Notes: generated by a model not told the origin, from the sequence alone. Numbered from the stretch's first letter, positions 25,657 to 36,640 are shown. The stretch is 64,000 bases of DNA from Xanthobacteraceae bacterium (GCA_023954195.1 JAMLIK010000002.1:930001-994000); one strand, 5' to 3'. Translations and numbers: made by a program.

Positions 25657-26190
25657 ATGCAACAGCTCCCGGTTCTCAAGCTTCAGGAAATCGCCGACGA
25701 ACTCGCGGCCAGCGGCCAGCGCGTCAAGGTGTTGTGGCAGGAGCCCGGCTCGCTCGCCTTCGTCGCGCGCGGCCGGGAATACCGCAGCGAGTTTCACATC
25801 AACGACAGCGACGAAGTCACCTACATGATCCGGGGGACGATGAATCTCCATTACCGCACCCCCGAGGGCAAGGAGGAGATCGCGGTGATCCCCGAGGGCT
25901 CGACCAACTGGATGCCGCCGGGCGTGCCGCACTCGCCGCGCTTTCCGCCCGATGCGTTCGCGCTGATCGTGGAGCGGCAGCGCCATGCCGGCGAGGTCGA
26001 CAAGTTTCACTGGTACTGCCAGAGCTGCGGTAATTTCCTGCACGAGGAAACCTTCGTGGTCAGCGATTATCGCGTCGATCCGGTGTCCAAGGCCTACGCC
26101 CGTTTCTTCGAGGACGAGGACGCGCGCACCTGCAAGAAATGCGGCACGGTGATGCCGAACGCGCTGGCGCAAGCGAAGAAGACAACCTGA
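25657..26190 (+). CDS. 3-hydroxyanthranilate 3,4-dioxygenase-like cupin
   Basis: 177 aa, the length of bacterial NbaC-type enzymes. Iron ligands are in the expected spacing: His47 and Glu53 in FHINDSDEVTYMIRG and His92 in PPGVPHSPRFPP. The C-terminal rubredoxin-like site is complete (WYCQSCGNF and TCKKCGTVMP, two CxxC pairs), a feature of bacterial HAAO. It opens 3-hydroxyanthranilate or a close o-aminophenol. With an ACMSD-like amidohydrolase and a RidA-like deaminase nearby, the set recalls 2-nitrobenzoate/anthranilate catabolism (nbaC, nbaD, nbaF). Strong match to the family; substrate not proven. Confidence 0.85.
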   Translation: MQQLPVLKLQEIADELAASGQRVKVLWQEPGSLAFVARGREYRSEFHINDSDEVTYMIRGTMNLHYRTPEGKEEIAVIPEGSTNWMPPGVPHSPRFPPDAFALIVERQRHAGEVDKFHWYCQSCGNFLHEETFVVSDYRVDPVSKAYARFFEDEDARTCKKCGTVMPNALAQAKKTT

Positions 26191-26220
26191 ATTCCATCGG
26201 GTTCATGCAAGGAGGCGGTC

Positions 26221-26625
26221 TTGCCCAAGCAATTCGTCAGTTCGGCCAACGCGCCGACCACCGGCTTCACCGATCTGCAAAGGCCGCCGCCGATCGCGCA
26301 GGCGATCCGTTTCGGCAACATGCTGTTCGTGTCGGGGCAGGGGCCGCTCGACCCCGTCACCAAAACGGTGGTGGAGGGCGACATCGAGGCGCAGACCCGG
26401 CGCACGCTGGACAATCTGCTGAGCGTGCTGGAGGCCGGCGGCGCGACGTTGGCGAATGTCGTCAACATGCGGGTGATCCTGCGCGACGTCGCCGACTTTC
26501 CGCGCTTCAACGAGGTGTTCCGGAGCTATTTCGAGCACGACCGCGTCACCCGCACTTGCGTCGGCGGCACCCCGCACCGCAAGGGCGTCAATGTCGAGAT
26601 CGATTGCATCGCGATGTTCGATTGA
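26221..26625 (+). CDS. RidA (YjgF) family deaminase-like protein
   Basis: 134 aa from TTG 26221; the start is decided by a perfect AAGGAGG five bases before a -GCGGTC- spacer and the absence of a nearby ATG. RidA signatures: QAIRFGNMLFVSGQGPLDP, TRRTLDNLLSVLEAGGATLA and the CVGGTPHRKGVNVEIDCIA C-terminus. Canonical RidA has Arg in (A)R; here the C-terminal segment is divergent, consistent with a pathway-specific member such as 2-aminomuconate deaminase. Thirty bases after the cupin gene, so in the same operon. Confidence 0.85.
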   Translation: MPKQFVSSANAPTTGFTDLQRPPPIAQAIRFGNMLFVSGQGPLDPVTKTVVEGDIEAQTRRTLDNLLSVLEAGGATLANVVNMRVILRDVADFPRFNEVFRSYFEHDRVTRTCVGGTPHRKGVNVEIDCIAMFD

Positions 26626-26770
26626 GCGCAATTCGCCGCCTTAAGCATTTCTCACCCGATTGGTTGCAATTCGGCGGCGGCGAAACCTTACCCGTTAGGC
26701 TTACCGGCAAAATGCCGCCTCGCTTTAACCCCTGAGCGGCGCCACTCGGCTACGGTGGCGCATCTCAGGG

Positions 26771-26863
26771 CGTTTTCGAGCGAAGTGGACACCGGTTCGC
26801 GTGCAGAAAACGCGTCAAAGCAAAAAGCTGAAGTCTTTCACGGTTCCTCCGAAACAGTGAAAG
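26771..26863. repeat. Composite repeat (R5-related) with hairpin
   Basis: GTTTTCGAGCGAAGTGGACA followed by CCGGTTCGCGTGCAGAAAAC then a CTTTCAC/GTGAAAG hairpin. The same order of blocks, inverted and diverged, occurs at 48175-48275. It lies in the 259-base gap between the RidA-like gene and the next secreted protein; no other feature is seen there. Confidence 0.65.
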
Positions 26864-26884
26864 GCGTCAGGCAGGGAACGGGCG

Positions 26885-27337
26885 ATGCGTGCGGTTTGCA
26901 TCCTGGCGATGCTGGTCGGCATGCCGTTGGCGGCTTCGGCCAATGACGGCGTGTCGGTGGTGATTCCGGTGCGTCCCGGGATCCCGATCATCATCAACGG
27001 GATCGACGCCTCCTACGCCGTGGTCGAGGGCGACTGGGGGCTGGCCAGGAACGTGCACATGCAGCCGATCGTTTACGGCGGCCGCTGGGTCGACTTGCCG
27101 CGCGTCGGCCACTACTACCCCAGCGCGGGCAAGCGGCCGGGCTACGGCCGCCTCGAACGCGAGCCGCCCGTCCGTCGCGGGCCGCCGCGCGCGGAAAGCT
27201 ACGGCCGGTCGTGGTCGGTGCAATCGGGCCCGCCCGCGCTCGCCGAAATCCCCGCCTATCCGCCGATGGTCATCGAGGCGCCGTTCGATCGCGACAAGCC
27301 GCGTCGGCACAGGCGTGGCCCGCCTTCGCGCCCGTGA
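26885..27337 (+). CDS. Secreted hypothetical protein
   Basis: 150 aa from ATG 26885. A Sec signal peptide is apparent (MRAVCILAMLVGMPLAASAN, cleavage after ASA). The mature part has a conserved-looking core (GIPIIINGIDASYAVVEGDW then HMQPIVYGGRWVD) followed by a proline/arginine-rich tail. No enzymatic motif. I regard it as a conserved periplasmic protein of this group with unknown role. It is followed by another secreted protein 57 bases downstream. Confidence 0.65.
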   Translation: MRAVCILAMLVGMPLAASANDGVSVVIPVRPGIPIIINGIDASYAVVEGDWGLARNVHMQPIVYGGRWVDLPRVGHYYPSAGKRPGYGRLEREPPVRRGPPRAESYGRSWSVQSGPPALAEIPAYPPMVIEAPFDRDKPRRHRRGPPSRP

Positions 27338-27393
27338 GCGGCGAGACGAACCAGGTTCAACGAGCATCGAAGAACAACCAACAGGAGAGCGTT

Positions 27394-27942
27394 ATGCGTA
27401 AGATATTTTCAGGATTGGCGGCGGTGGTCGCCACGGTCGCCCTCGGCGTCGCCCCGGCGATGGCGTGCGGCGGCGGGGGAGGGCTGTTCACCGGCTGCTC
27501 GCCCTGCCGGCAGGTTGTCGTCAGTCCGTGCGGTTTCCACGGCGGCTTCGGTCATGCCGGTTTCAGCCATTATCAGCGGCTGGCCGACCCGTCGCCGCGC
27601 TATTTCTGGGTCAATCAGGGACCGGCCTATGACGGTCCCGGCCAATTCGCGCCGCGCCCGTTCTATCAGGAGCGCACCGTCACCGGCTGGGGCGGACCGG
27701 CCGTCGTCGTCCGCCGCTCGCATCGCGTGCGCACGGCGCATGTGGGTTACGGCGCCGGCTGGCATGGGGGCCACCATCACGCGATGCGGCCGGGCGTTCG
27801 TCACGTCCGGCGCAATGATGCGGCGTTCGACCGTCCCGTGCCCCGCGCCACGCGCCCCCATCCCAACGCCGCGCCGCGCTTCCGCGACAGCGGCAGCTAT
27901 TCGTATCGCAGCGGTTTCCGCGACGGCTCGTCGGGGCGCTAA
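27394..27942 (+). CDS. Secreted Gly/His/Arg-rich hypothetical protein
   Basis: 182 aa from ATG 27394 with AGGAGAG upstream; the open frame extends to 27211 but overlaps the preceding gene. Signal peptide MRKIFSGLAAVVATVALGVA, cleaved before or near ACGGGG. The mature chain has cysteines close to the N-terminus (CGGGG, TGCSPCRQ, SPCGFHGG) and runs of His/Gly (GWHGGHHHAM), which could bind metal. Arg/Pro-rich at the end. No family recognised. It converges with the M81 gene with a four-base overlap of 3' ends. Confidence 0.65.
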   Translation: MRKIFSGLAAVVATVALGVAPAMACGGGGGLFTGCSPCRQVVVSPCGFHGGFGHAGFSHYQRLADPSPRYFWVNQGPAYDGPGQFAPRPFYQERTVTGWGGPAVVVRRSHRVRTAHVGYGAGWHGGHHHAMRPGVRHVRRNDAAFDRPVPRATRPHPNAAPRFRDSGSYSYRSGFRDGSSGR

Positions 27943-29462
27943 TCGCGAACCCGCGTCCGGGCCGGCGGTTCGAACGCCGCGCCGTTCGGCTTGACGCGGA
28001 TGCCGGGGCGCAGCCGCGTCCACGGCAGCGCCGCGGTATCCGCCGGCATCGCGCCGGGCGCGGCGCAGATCAACAGTGTTTCCGCGATCGGCTCGAAGTC
28101 GGCGCGGAAATGCACCGAGCTTTTGTTGACGAGGATGGCCTGTTCGGTCGGCTCGATGCCGACATAGCGATACATCGCCTGATCGGCGAGTTGCGCCTTG
28201 TGCGAGGCCACCACCACACGGACGTCGTCGATCCGCAAGCAGGCCGACGGCCCCATGTCCATGTCGCGGCCGCCGTAATAGGGGCCGGGGGCATTGAACC
28301 GGCCGTTCGACAGTTTTTCGACCACGAACGTCGCCTCATAGGGCGCGTCGCCTTGAATGCCGGACTTGCCGCCGAGCGAAAGCGTCACGCCCGCGCCTTC
28401 GCCGGCGGCGTGGGCGCGCGCGGCGGCGGCGGGATCGTAGATCGCGCCGATGGCGGCGCGCGCAGCCTTGTTGCGCACCAGCGCGCGCAGCATGCCGGTG
28501 GTGTCGGAATCGCCGCCCGCGCCGGGATTGTCCTGGGTGTCGGCGATCACCACCGGTTTTCGCGCGGTTTTGGCGATCTCCATCGCGCGCCGCACGCCTT
28601 CGTCGGGCGAATAGATTTTGCCGTCGAAATCGTTCTCGTGACGGATGACCAGTTGCGCGACGGCATCGGCCGCCGCGTCGGCGTCGGCCTGGGTGCGGCC
28701 GTAGGCGAATACAGTCGGGCCGCAGCCGGGAAAGTCGGCGGCGGGAAAGCCCGGCGCGAACGACAATGTCGGCACCGCGTCGTTTTCCAGCGCGGCGAGC
28801 TTGTCGTAGATGCCCTGGGTCGGTTGATCGAAGGTGCATTGCCAACTGATCGGAATCAGAAAGGGCAATTGCCGGAACGCTTTCGCGAAACGCTGCCTGC
28901 TCTCCAGTAGCAAGGCAAGGTGCTTCGCCGAGGCGCGGCCGGTGTCGGCCATGTCGACATGCGGATAGGTGCGGTAGGCGATCAGCGCGTCGGCGTGCGC
29001 GATCATTTGCGGCGTGACGTTGGCGTGCAGGTCGAGGCTCACCACCAGCGGGAGGTCGTTGCCGATCACCTGACGCACGCGCGCCAGAAGCTCGCCTTCG
29101 CCGTCGTCGAGATGTTCGGTGACCATGGCGCCGTGCAGGTCGAGATAGACCGCGTCGAGGGAGCCAGCGGCCGCGATGCCGGCGACCATTTCGCCGGCGA
29201 CCCGCTCATAGGCGTCCTCCGTCACATGGGCGCAGGGGCTGGCGCCGCAGGCGATGGTCGGGATCAGCTCCCAACCGCGCGCGTGCGCGTCGTCGACGAA
29301 ACCGGCGAGGCCGACATTGATGCCGCGCATCACACGCAAAACGTCGGAGCCGTGGGTCATCGCCGGCCAGCCGCCGCCGTGGACGAAATCGGCATAGGTC
29401 GCCTTGGTGGGCGCGAAGGTGTTGGTCTCGTGCAGGAAGCCACCGACGGCGATACGGGTCAT
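27939..29462 (-). CDS. M81 family metallopeptidase (MlrC-like)
   Basis: 507 aa from ATG 29462 (MTRIAVGGFLHETNTFAPTK), the typical M81/DUF1485 N-terminus; ATG 29486 is a less likely start. Metal-binding candidates are in DLHGAMVTE and SLDLHANVTPQM, and the C-terminal half has DTQDNPGAGGDSDTTGMLRA. The named member MlrC hydrolyses linearised microcystin and tetrapeptides; here, behind a Dpp-type ABC system, it more likely processes imported peptides or related amides. An R1 repeat separates it from the ATPase gene. Confidence 0.87.
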   Translation of the reverse strand: MTRIAVGGFLHETNTFAPTKATYADFVHGGGWPAMTHGSDVLRVMRGINVGLAGFVDDAHARGWELIPTIACGASPCAHVTEDAYERVAGEMVAGIAAAGSLDAVYLDLHGAMVTEHLDDGEGELLARVRQVIGNDLPLVVSLDLHANVTPQMIAHADALIAYRTYPHVDMADTGRASAKHLALLLESRQRFAKAFRQLPFLIPISWQCTFDQPTQGIYDKLAALENDAVPTLSFAPGFPAADFPGCGPTVFAYGRTQADADAAADAVAQLVIRHENDFDGKIYSPDEGVRRAMEIAKTARKPVVIADTQDNPGAGGDSDTTGMLRALVRNKAARAAIGAIYDPAAAARAHAAGEGAGVTLSLGGKSGIQGDAPYEATFVVEKLSNGRFNAPGPYYGGRDMDMGPSACLRIDDVRVVVASHKAQLADQAMYRYVGIEPTEQAILVNKSSVHFRADFEPIAETLLICAAPGAMPADTAALPWTRLRPGIRVKPNGAAFEPPARTRVRD

Positions 29463-29506
29463 GACGTTGTTCCGATGAAGTGTCACGGATTGAAAACGTT
29501 AGTCGT

Positions 29507-29590
29507 GTCATTGCGAGGAGTGATAGCTCCGAAGCAATCCAGTCCTTGCCTCGTTGCCTTCTGGATGGCTTCGCTTCGCTCGCAATGACG
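29507..29590. repeat. Dispersed palindromic repeat, family R1 copy 2
   Basis: GTCATTGCGAGGAG...GAAGCAATCC and GGCTTCGCTTCGCTCGCAATGACG. Same family as 2737-2818. It fills the gap between the M81 gene and the dipeptide ABC ATPase. Confidence 0.88.
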
Positions 29591-29598
29591 GAAACTGG

Positions 29599-31286
<1,688 letters not shown>

Positions 31287-31290
<4 letters not shown>

Positions 31291-32174
31291 GGCCGGGCCT
31301 CGCGCTGTTTCATGCGCGGGTCGAGAGCGTCACGCGCGGCGTCGCCGATCAGGTTGACCGAGAGGATGGCGATCGACAGCATCAGGCCGGGCCAGAAGAT
31401 CAGCGACGGCTTGATCTGGAAGAAGGCGCGGCCCTCGGCCATGATGTTGCCCCAGGTCGGGATTTCCGGGCTGATGCCGGCGCCGAGGAACGACAGGATC
31501 GCCTCGGTGAGAATGGCGGAGGCGCAGACATAGGTGCCTTGCACGATCAGCGGCGCGATGGTGTTGGGCATCAGATGCCGCCACATGATCTTCGGCAGGC
31601 TGGTGCCGACCGAGATCGCGGCCTCGACATAAGGCTCCTCGCGGGCGGTCAGCACCACCGAGCGCACCAGCCGCGCCACGCGCGGCACTTCCGGAATGGT
31701 GATGGCGATCAGCACCGTGGTCAGGCTGGCGCCGGACAGCGACACCACCGCGATCGCCAGCAGGATTCCCGGTATGGCCATCAGGCCGTCCATGATCCGC
31801 ATCATCACGGCGTCGACCCATTTGAAGAAGCCGGAGACCAGGCCGATCGCGAGCCCGATCACGATGCTGAACACCGCCGAGCCGAGGCCGATCAGTAGCG
31901 AGATGCGGCCGCCGTAGATGATCCGGGACAGCACGTCGCGGCCATAGGCGTCGGTGCCGAGCGGAAATTCGGCGCTGGCCGGCTTCAGCCGATTGGCCGG
32001 CGCCAAAAATTGCGGATCGTGCGGCGCCAGCAGCGGCGCGAAAATCGCCATCAGCACGATCACCGTCAGACAGATCACCGCGATGGCGATGATCGGATTC
32101 GAGCGCAGCAGGTTGCGGCCGAGGCGGCGCGGCGTGATCGGGAGCGAGGGTTCCGGCAGGACTTCGACGGCCAT
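31287..32174 (-). CDS. Peptide ABC transporter permease, DppC type
   Basis: 295 aa inner-membrane permease with about six transmembrane segments (IIAIAVICLTVIVLMAIFAP first). The BPD_transp_1 signature and EAA-loop are present (EPYVEAAISVGTSLPKIMWR, HLMPNTIAPLIVQ). The N-terminal OppC domain and the DPQFLAPANRLKP-type periplasmic segment place it in the DppC/OppC family. It partners with the DppB-type permease, whose last codon and stop overlap its start. Confidence 0.94.
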
Positions 32175-33115
32175 CAGTAGCGAATCCTCGGATCGAGCAG
32201 GGAGTAGGAAAGATCGATCAACAGATTGACCCCGACATAGATGCCGCTGGTCAACAGGATCATCGCCTGAATGACTGGGTAATCGCGCGCCAGGACCGCG
32301 TCCACGGTCAGGCGGCCGATGCCGGGCAGATTGAACACCGTTTCGGTGACCACGACGCCGGATATCAACAACGCGAATCCGGTGCCGATCACGGTAATCA
32401 CCGGCACCGCGGCGTTGCGCAGCGCGTGACGCAGCAGCACGCCGTGCTCGGCGATGCCCTTGGCGCGGGCGGTGCGGATATAGTCCTCATCCAGCACGTC
32501 GAGCATCGCGGCGCGGGTCATGCGCGCGATCAGCGCGATGTAGATGAACGACAGCGTCAGCGTCGGCAGGATGATGCGTTCGAGGAACGGGCCGAAGCCG
32601 CTCGCGATCTTGCGATAGCCCTGCACCGGCAACCAGCGCAGATCGATGGCGAAAATCTGGATCAGCACGTAGCCGATCACGAACACCGGCACCGAGAAAC
32701 CGATCACCGACAGCGCCATCACCAGGCGGTCGATCCAGGTGCCATGCTTCCACGCGGCGATGACGCCGAGCGGCACGGCGACGATGACGGTGAAGATGAT
32801 GGTCGCCAGCGCGATGGCGACGGTCGGCTCGATACGGTTGCCGATCATGGTGATGACCGGCACGTTGGAAATCAGCGAGACGCCGAAATCGCCATGCAGC
32901 AGCTTGCCGATCCAGGTGAAGAACTGCGTGTAGAGCGGCTCGTTCAAGCCGAGCGAGGTGCGGATGCGGTCGAGCTGTTCGGGCGTGGCGTTGTCGCCGG
33001 CGAGGATGGCGGCGGGGTCGCCCGGCGTCAGCCGCAGCAGCAGGAACACGAACAGCGCCACCACCCCCATCACGGGAATGGCGGCGAGGATGCGGCGGAT
33101 CAGGTATCCCAGCAT
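32174..33115 (-). CDS. Peptide ABC transporter permease, DppB type
   Basis: 313 aa. N-terminus MLGYLIRRILAAIPVMGVVA is diagnostic of DppB/OppB, followed by LLRLTPGDPAAILAG. The EAA loop is EDYIRTARAKGIAEHGVLLR with HALRNAAVPVITVIG. About six membrane spans. It forms the heterodimeric channel with the DppC-type protein. The 173-base gap to the M20 gene upstream has no feature I can name. Confidence 0.94.
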   Translation of the reverse strand: MLGYLIRRILAAIPVMGVVALFVFLLLRLTPGDPAAILAGDNATPEQLDRIRTSLGLNEPLYTQFFTWIGKLLHGDFGVSLISNVPVITMIGNRIEPTVAIALATIIFTVIVAVPLGVIAAWKHGTWIDRLVMALSVIGFSVPVFVIGYVLIQIFAIDLRWLPVQGYRKIASGFGPFLERIILPTLTLSFIYIALIARMTRAAMLDVLDEDYIRTARAKGIAEHGVLLRHALRNAAVPVITVIGTGFALLISGVVVTETVFNLPGIGRLTVDAVLARDYPVIQAMILLTSGIYVGVNLLIDLSYSLLDPRIRY

Positions 33116-33288
33116 GTGTCCCTACCTCGTGGCGCGTGGCCGCTGACGCAAATTCCGCCGGGTGGGAGAGTGGTCTGCTCCCTCCCGCCCGGATCGTGAA
33201 TTCAGCAATTCCCGTGCCATCCGTCCCCTGAAGCGATTGCGTTCCCTCGAATGATCGATCGCGGCTCTTGGCGGCCGCTTCGCTCGCT

Positions 33289-34419
33289 TTAGTCCAGCGT
33301 CGCCAGCAAGCCTGCCATCAGCCGCCCGCGTTCGGCAAGACTGTCCACCTCGATATGTTCGTTGAGCGTGTGGACGCCGCCGCCGCGCACGCCGAGGCCG
33401 TCCAGCGAGGGGATGCCCATGGCGCCGGTGAAGTTGGCGTCGGAGCCGCCGCCGACGCTGCCGTGCGGCAGATCCATGCCCATCTGCGCGGCGATGCCGC
33501 GCGCCTTTTCATAGAGCGCCATGGTGCCGGCGTCCGGCTCCCAAACCGGGCGGGTGACGCCGCGCGTCACCGTGAAGGTGACGTCGTCGCGGGTTCCGGA
33601 CAGGGCCAGCATCCGCGCCACGCCGTCGTCGAGATCGGCCTGGCGTTTCGCCATGCTGAGCGCCTCGCCGGTCGCGGTGGTGGCGACGCAATTCACCCAC
33701 TGGCCGCCGTGAACGACGCCGACGCTGAAGGTGCAGTCGGGGCCGGTCATGGCGTCGATGGCGATGATCTGGCGCGCCATCTCGCGGATCGCGGAGCGTC
33801 CGGAGGACAGCGTCGCGCCGGCATGGCTCGGCTTGCCGGTGGCTTCGAGATTGAAGCGGGCGATGGCGTAGCGACCGGTGATGACGCCGTTGTCGTCGCG
33901 GCCGGGCTCCGGCACCAGCACGTATTTGTTGCGCGCGGCCTCCGCCTCGACGACGTCGCGCACGCTCGGCGTGCCGACCTCCTCATCGGGCGTCAGTAGG
34001 AAGGTGATCGGCAGCGGCGTGACGAAGGCGGCGCGCTGCAACTGGCGGATGGCCTCCAGCGTGAGATAGTTGCCGCCCTTCATGTCGTAGACGCCGGGGC
34101 CGTAGCACTTGTTGCCCTCGCGCCGCCACGGCAGCTTGTCCAGCGTGCCGACCGGATGCACGGTGTCGAGATGGCCCGCGATCAGGATGCCGGGCTCGCC
34201 CTGTTTCGGATGCGGGAAGCGGGCGCGGACGCAATCGCCGAAACCCATCCGTCCCGGAATCCGCTCGATGGTCGCGCCGGCGAGCGCCATTTCACGGGCG
34301 GCGAGATCGAGCATGCGGTTGACCGCGGCGCGATCCCAGGTCGGGCTTTCGCACTCGACCCACTGACGCAGGCCCTGCAACATGGTTTCAGTGTCGAACG
34401 GGAAATTGGCGGGATTCAT
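33289..34419 (-). CDS. M20 family metallopeptidase (carboxypeptidase G2-like)
   Basis: 376 aa from ATG 34419 (MNPANFPFDTETMLQGLRQW); the longer open frame to 34671 has no such match. Zinc ligands of the M20 family are in place: GHLDTVHPVG (His/Asp), YGPGVYDMKGG (Asp), TPDEEVGTPS with the catalytic Glu, VLVPEPG (Glu), and GGVHTLNEHIEVDSL with the final His. It hydrolyses C-terminal glutamate or similar from peptides or acyl amino acids. First gene of the minus-strand operon that includes the transporter, so it probably degrades imported substrate. Confidence 0.9.
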   Translation of the reverse strand: MNPANFPFDTETMLQGLRQWVECESPTWDRAAVNRMLDLAAREMALAGATIERIPGRMGFGDCVRARFPHPKQGEPGILIAGHLDTVHPVGTLDKLPWRREGNKCYGPGVYDMKGGNYLTLEAIRQLQRAAFVTPLPITFLLTPDEEVGTPSVRDVVEAEAARNKYVLVPEPGRDDNGVITGRYAIARFNLEATGKPSHAGATLSSGRSAIREMARQIIAIDAMTGPDCTFSVGVVHGGQWVNCVATTATGEALSMAKRQADLDDGVARMLALSGTRDDVTFTVTRGVTRPVWEPDAGTMALYEKARGIAAQMGMDLPHGSVGGGSDANFTGAMGIPSLDGLGVRGGGVHTLNEHIEVDSLAERGRLMAGLLATLD

Positions 34420-34657
34420 GATCGTCCTGATGCCTTCTTGTTCTCGCTTTTGGTCTCGTTCTTTGCCTGATCCAATCCATGCACGCGCCTCGCGACGCTG
34501 CGATGCCGACGTGGACTGGTATCGCGCCATGGGTCGGGCGAAACCGGTTGGATCGAATAATGAACCGGCGCCGGTCGGGAAGACGTCGACGTCGTGATAC
34601 GCGATCATAATGGAGGGTTCGACGGAAATTGCCAGCGCCATGTTTCGTGACTTCGAG

Positions 34658-34710
34658 TTTCGCGCCATCAATTTCGCGCCACTAATTTTCGCGCCATGGA
34701 TTTTCGCACG
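34658..34710. repeat. Four direct repeats TTTCGCGCCA, ~15 bp phased
   Basis: TTTCGCGCCA begins at 34658, 34672 and 34687, with a degenerate fourth copy TTTCGCACG at 34702. Spacing is 14-15 bases. It lies in the 557-base gap between the M20 gene (-) and the dppA-type gene (+), i.e. the control region of both units. The rest of 34420-34976 holds no gene I can support. Confidence 0.7.
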
Positions 34711-34976
34711 CGGCTCGTGCGGCCGCTGACCACGGACCCTTGTGCGTGTGCGAAGCGGACCCCGATTGACGCCCGGTGAACTTGATGCAAGTCTTGTTGA
34801 TCAAGGTCTAGCTGGGGCAATGATTGAGCCATCTGAAAGATCCGGAACGACGGCGCCGTCGCTTCGGGGAATATTTCGGAGGCCATCGTTTCCGGATTTC
34901 GTTTCCGCAAGCCGTTCCGCACGCTTCGTCATCAAAGCTTCGTCACGAGAAAAGCTTTTCAATCGGGAGAAAACGC

Positions 34977-36608
34977 ATGTTGCATATCAAGCCGCCGCCG
35001 CCTTCCAAACGAGCAGGGAAATTGCGCACGATACTGAAGGCGGCGTTGCCGGCCCTGCTGCTCGCGACGGCGCTGGGCTCGCCCGCGCTGGCGCAGACCA
35101 AGACCATCCGCGCCGTGATGCACTCCGACCTGCGCGTGCTCGATCCCGGATTGACCACCGCCTACATCACCCGTGACCACGGCTACATGATCTTCGACAC
35201 GCTGCTGGCGATGGACGAGCACTTCAAGATCCAGCCGCAGATGGCCAGCTACAAGGTTTCCGACGACAAGCTGACCTACACCTTCACCCTGCGCGACGGG
35301 CTGAAATGGCACGACGGCCAGCCGGTGACCGCCGAGGATTGCGTCGCCTCGCTGAAGCGCTGGGGCAGGGCCGACGGCATGGGCCAGAAGCTGATGGACT
35401 TCACCGCCAGCATCGAGGCGCCGGACGCCAAGACCATCGTGCTGAAGCTGAAGGAGCCTTACGGCCTGGTGCTGGAGTCGATCGGCAAGCCGTCGTCGCT
35501 GGTGCCGTTCATGATGCCGAAGCGGCTCGCGGAAACCCCGGCCGGCAAGGCCATTCCCGAGCAGATCGGGTCGGGGCCGTTCAAGTTCGTGCAGTCGGAA
35601 TTCCAGCCCGGCGTCAGGGCGGTCTACGAGAAGAACAAGGACTACGTGCCGCGCTCCGAGCCGCCGAGCTGGACCTCCGGCGGCAAGGTGGTGAAAGTCG
35701 ATCGCGTCGAGTGGATCACCATGCCGGACGCCCAGACGGTGGTGAACGCCATCCAGGCCGGCGATATCGATTTCTCCGAGACGCCGTCCTACGACCTGTT
35801 GCCGATCCTTGAGGCCGACAAGGACCTCGTCATCCACACGCTGAGCCCGCTGGGCTTCCAGACGCTGGGCCGGATGAATTTCCTCAATCCGCCGTTCGAC
35901 AATCCGAAGGTGCGCCGCGCGGCGTTCCTGGCGGCGAGCCAGAAGCCGGTGCTCGACGCGCTGATCGGCAATCCGAAGTACTACAAGATCTGCGGCGCGG
36001 TGTTCGGTTGCGGCACGCCGCTGGCGACCGACGCCGGCGCCGAGACCCTAATCAAGGGCAACGGCATGGAGCAGGCCAAGAAGCTGTTGGCCGAGTCCGG
36101 CTATGACGGCACCCCGATCGTCATCATGGCCCCCGGCGACGTCGGACAGTTGAAGGCGCAGCCAATCGTGTTCGCCCAGTTCCTGCGCGACGCCGGCTTC
36201 AAGGTCGATCTCCAGGCCACCGACTGGCAGACCGTGGTGACCCGCCGCGCCAGCCAGAAGCCTACCAAGGAGGGCGGCTGGAACATGTTCTTCACCAACT
36301 GGGCGGGACCGGACATCATGAATCCGGTCGCCAACGTCTCGACCAACGGCAAGGGCAAGAACGGCGGCTGGTTCGGCTGGCCGGACGATCCCACCATCGA
36401 GGCGATGCGCGACAAGTTCGCGCGCTCGACCTCGCCGGAGGAGCAGAAGAAGATCGCCGAGGACATCCAGAAGCGGGTCTATGACCAGGTGATCTACATC
36501 CCGCTCGGACAATTCGAGCAGCCGAGCGTGTGGCGCAACTCGCTGAAGGGCGTGCTCGACGGCCCGGCGACGCCGGTGTTCTGGAACATCGAGAAGACCG
36601 GCAACTGA
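34977..36608 (+). CDS. Peptide ABC transporter substrate-binding protein
   Basis: 543 aa from ATG 34977, with GGGAGA upstream. Signal peptide: basic N-terminus (KPPPPSKRAGKLRTILKAA) and hydrophobic LPALLLATALGSPALAQ cleaved after LAQ. SBP_bac_5 features: DHGYMIFDTLLAMDEHFKIQ, LTYTFTLRDGLKWHDGQPVT, and the C-terminal QVIYIPLGQFEQPSVWRNSL. Periplasmic receptor for the divergently encoded DppBC/DF components. A strong terminator follows at 36641. Confidence 0.94.
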   Translation: MLHIKPPPPSKRAGKLRTILKAALPALLLATALGSPALAQTKTIRAVMHSDLRVLDPGLTTAYITRDHGYMIFDTLLAMDEHFKIQPQMASYKVSDDKLTYTFTLRDGLKWHDGQPVTAEDCVASLKRWGRADGMGQKLMDFTASIEAPDAKTIVLKLKEPYGLVLESIGKPSSLVPFMMPKRLAETPAGKAIPEQIGSGPFKFVQSEFQPGVRAVYEKNKDYVPRSEPPSWTSGGKVVKVDRVEWITMPDAQTVVNAIQAGDIDFSETPSYDLLPILEADKDLVIHTLSPLGFQTLGRMNFLNPPFDNPKVRRAAFLAASQKPVLDALIGNPKYYKICGAVFGCGTPLATDAGAETLIKGNGMEQAKKLLAESGYDGTPIVIMAPGDVGQLKAQPIVFAQFLRDAGFKVDLQATDWQTVVTRRASQKPTKEGGWNMFFTNWAGPDIMNPVANVSTNGKGKNGGWFGWPDDPTIEAMRDKFARSTSPEEQKKIAEDIQKRVYDQVIYIPLGQFEQPSVWRNSLKGVLDGPATPVFWNIEKTGN

Positions 36609-36640
36609 TCGATCCGGTCCGGCATTGCCGACACATGCGA

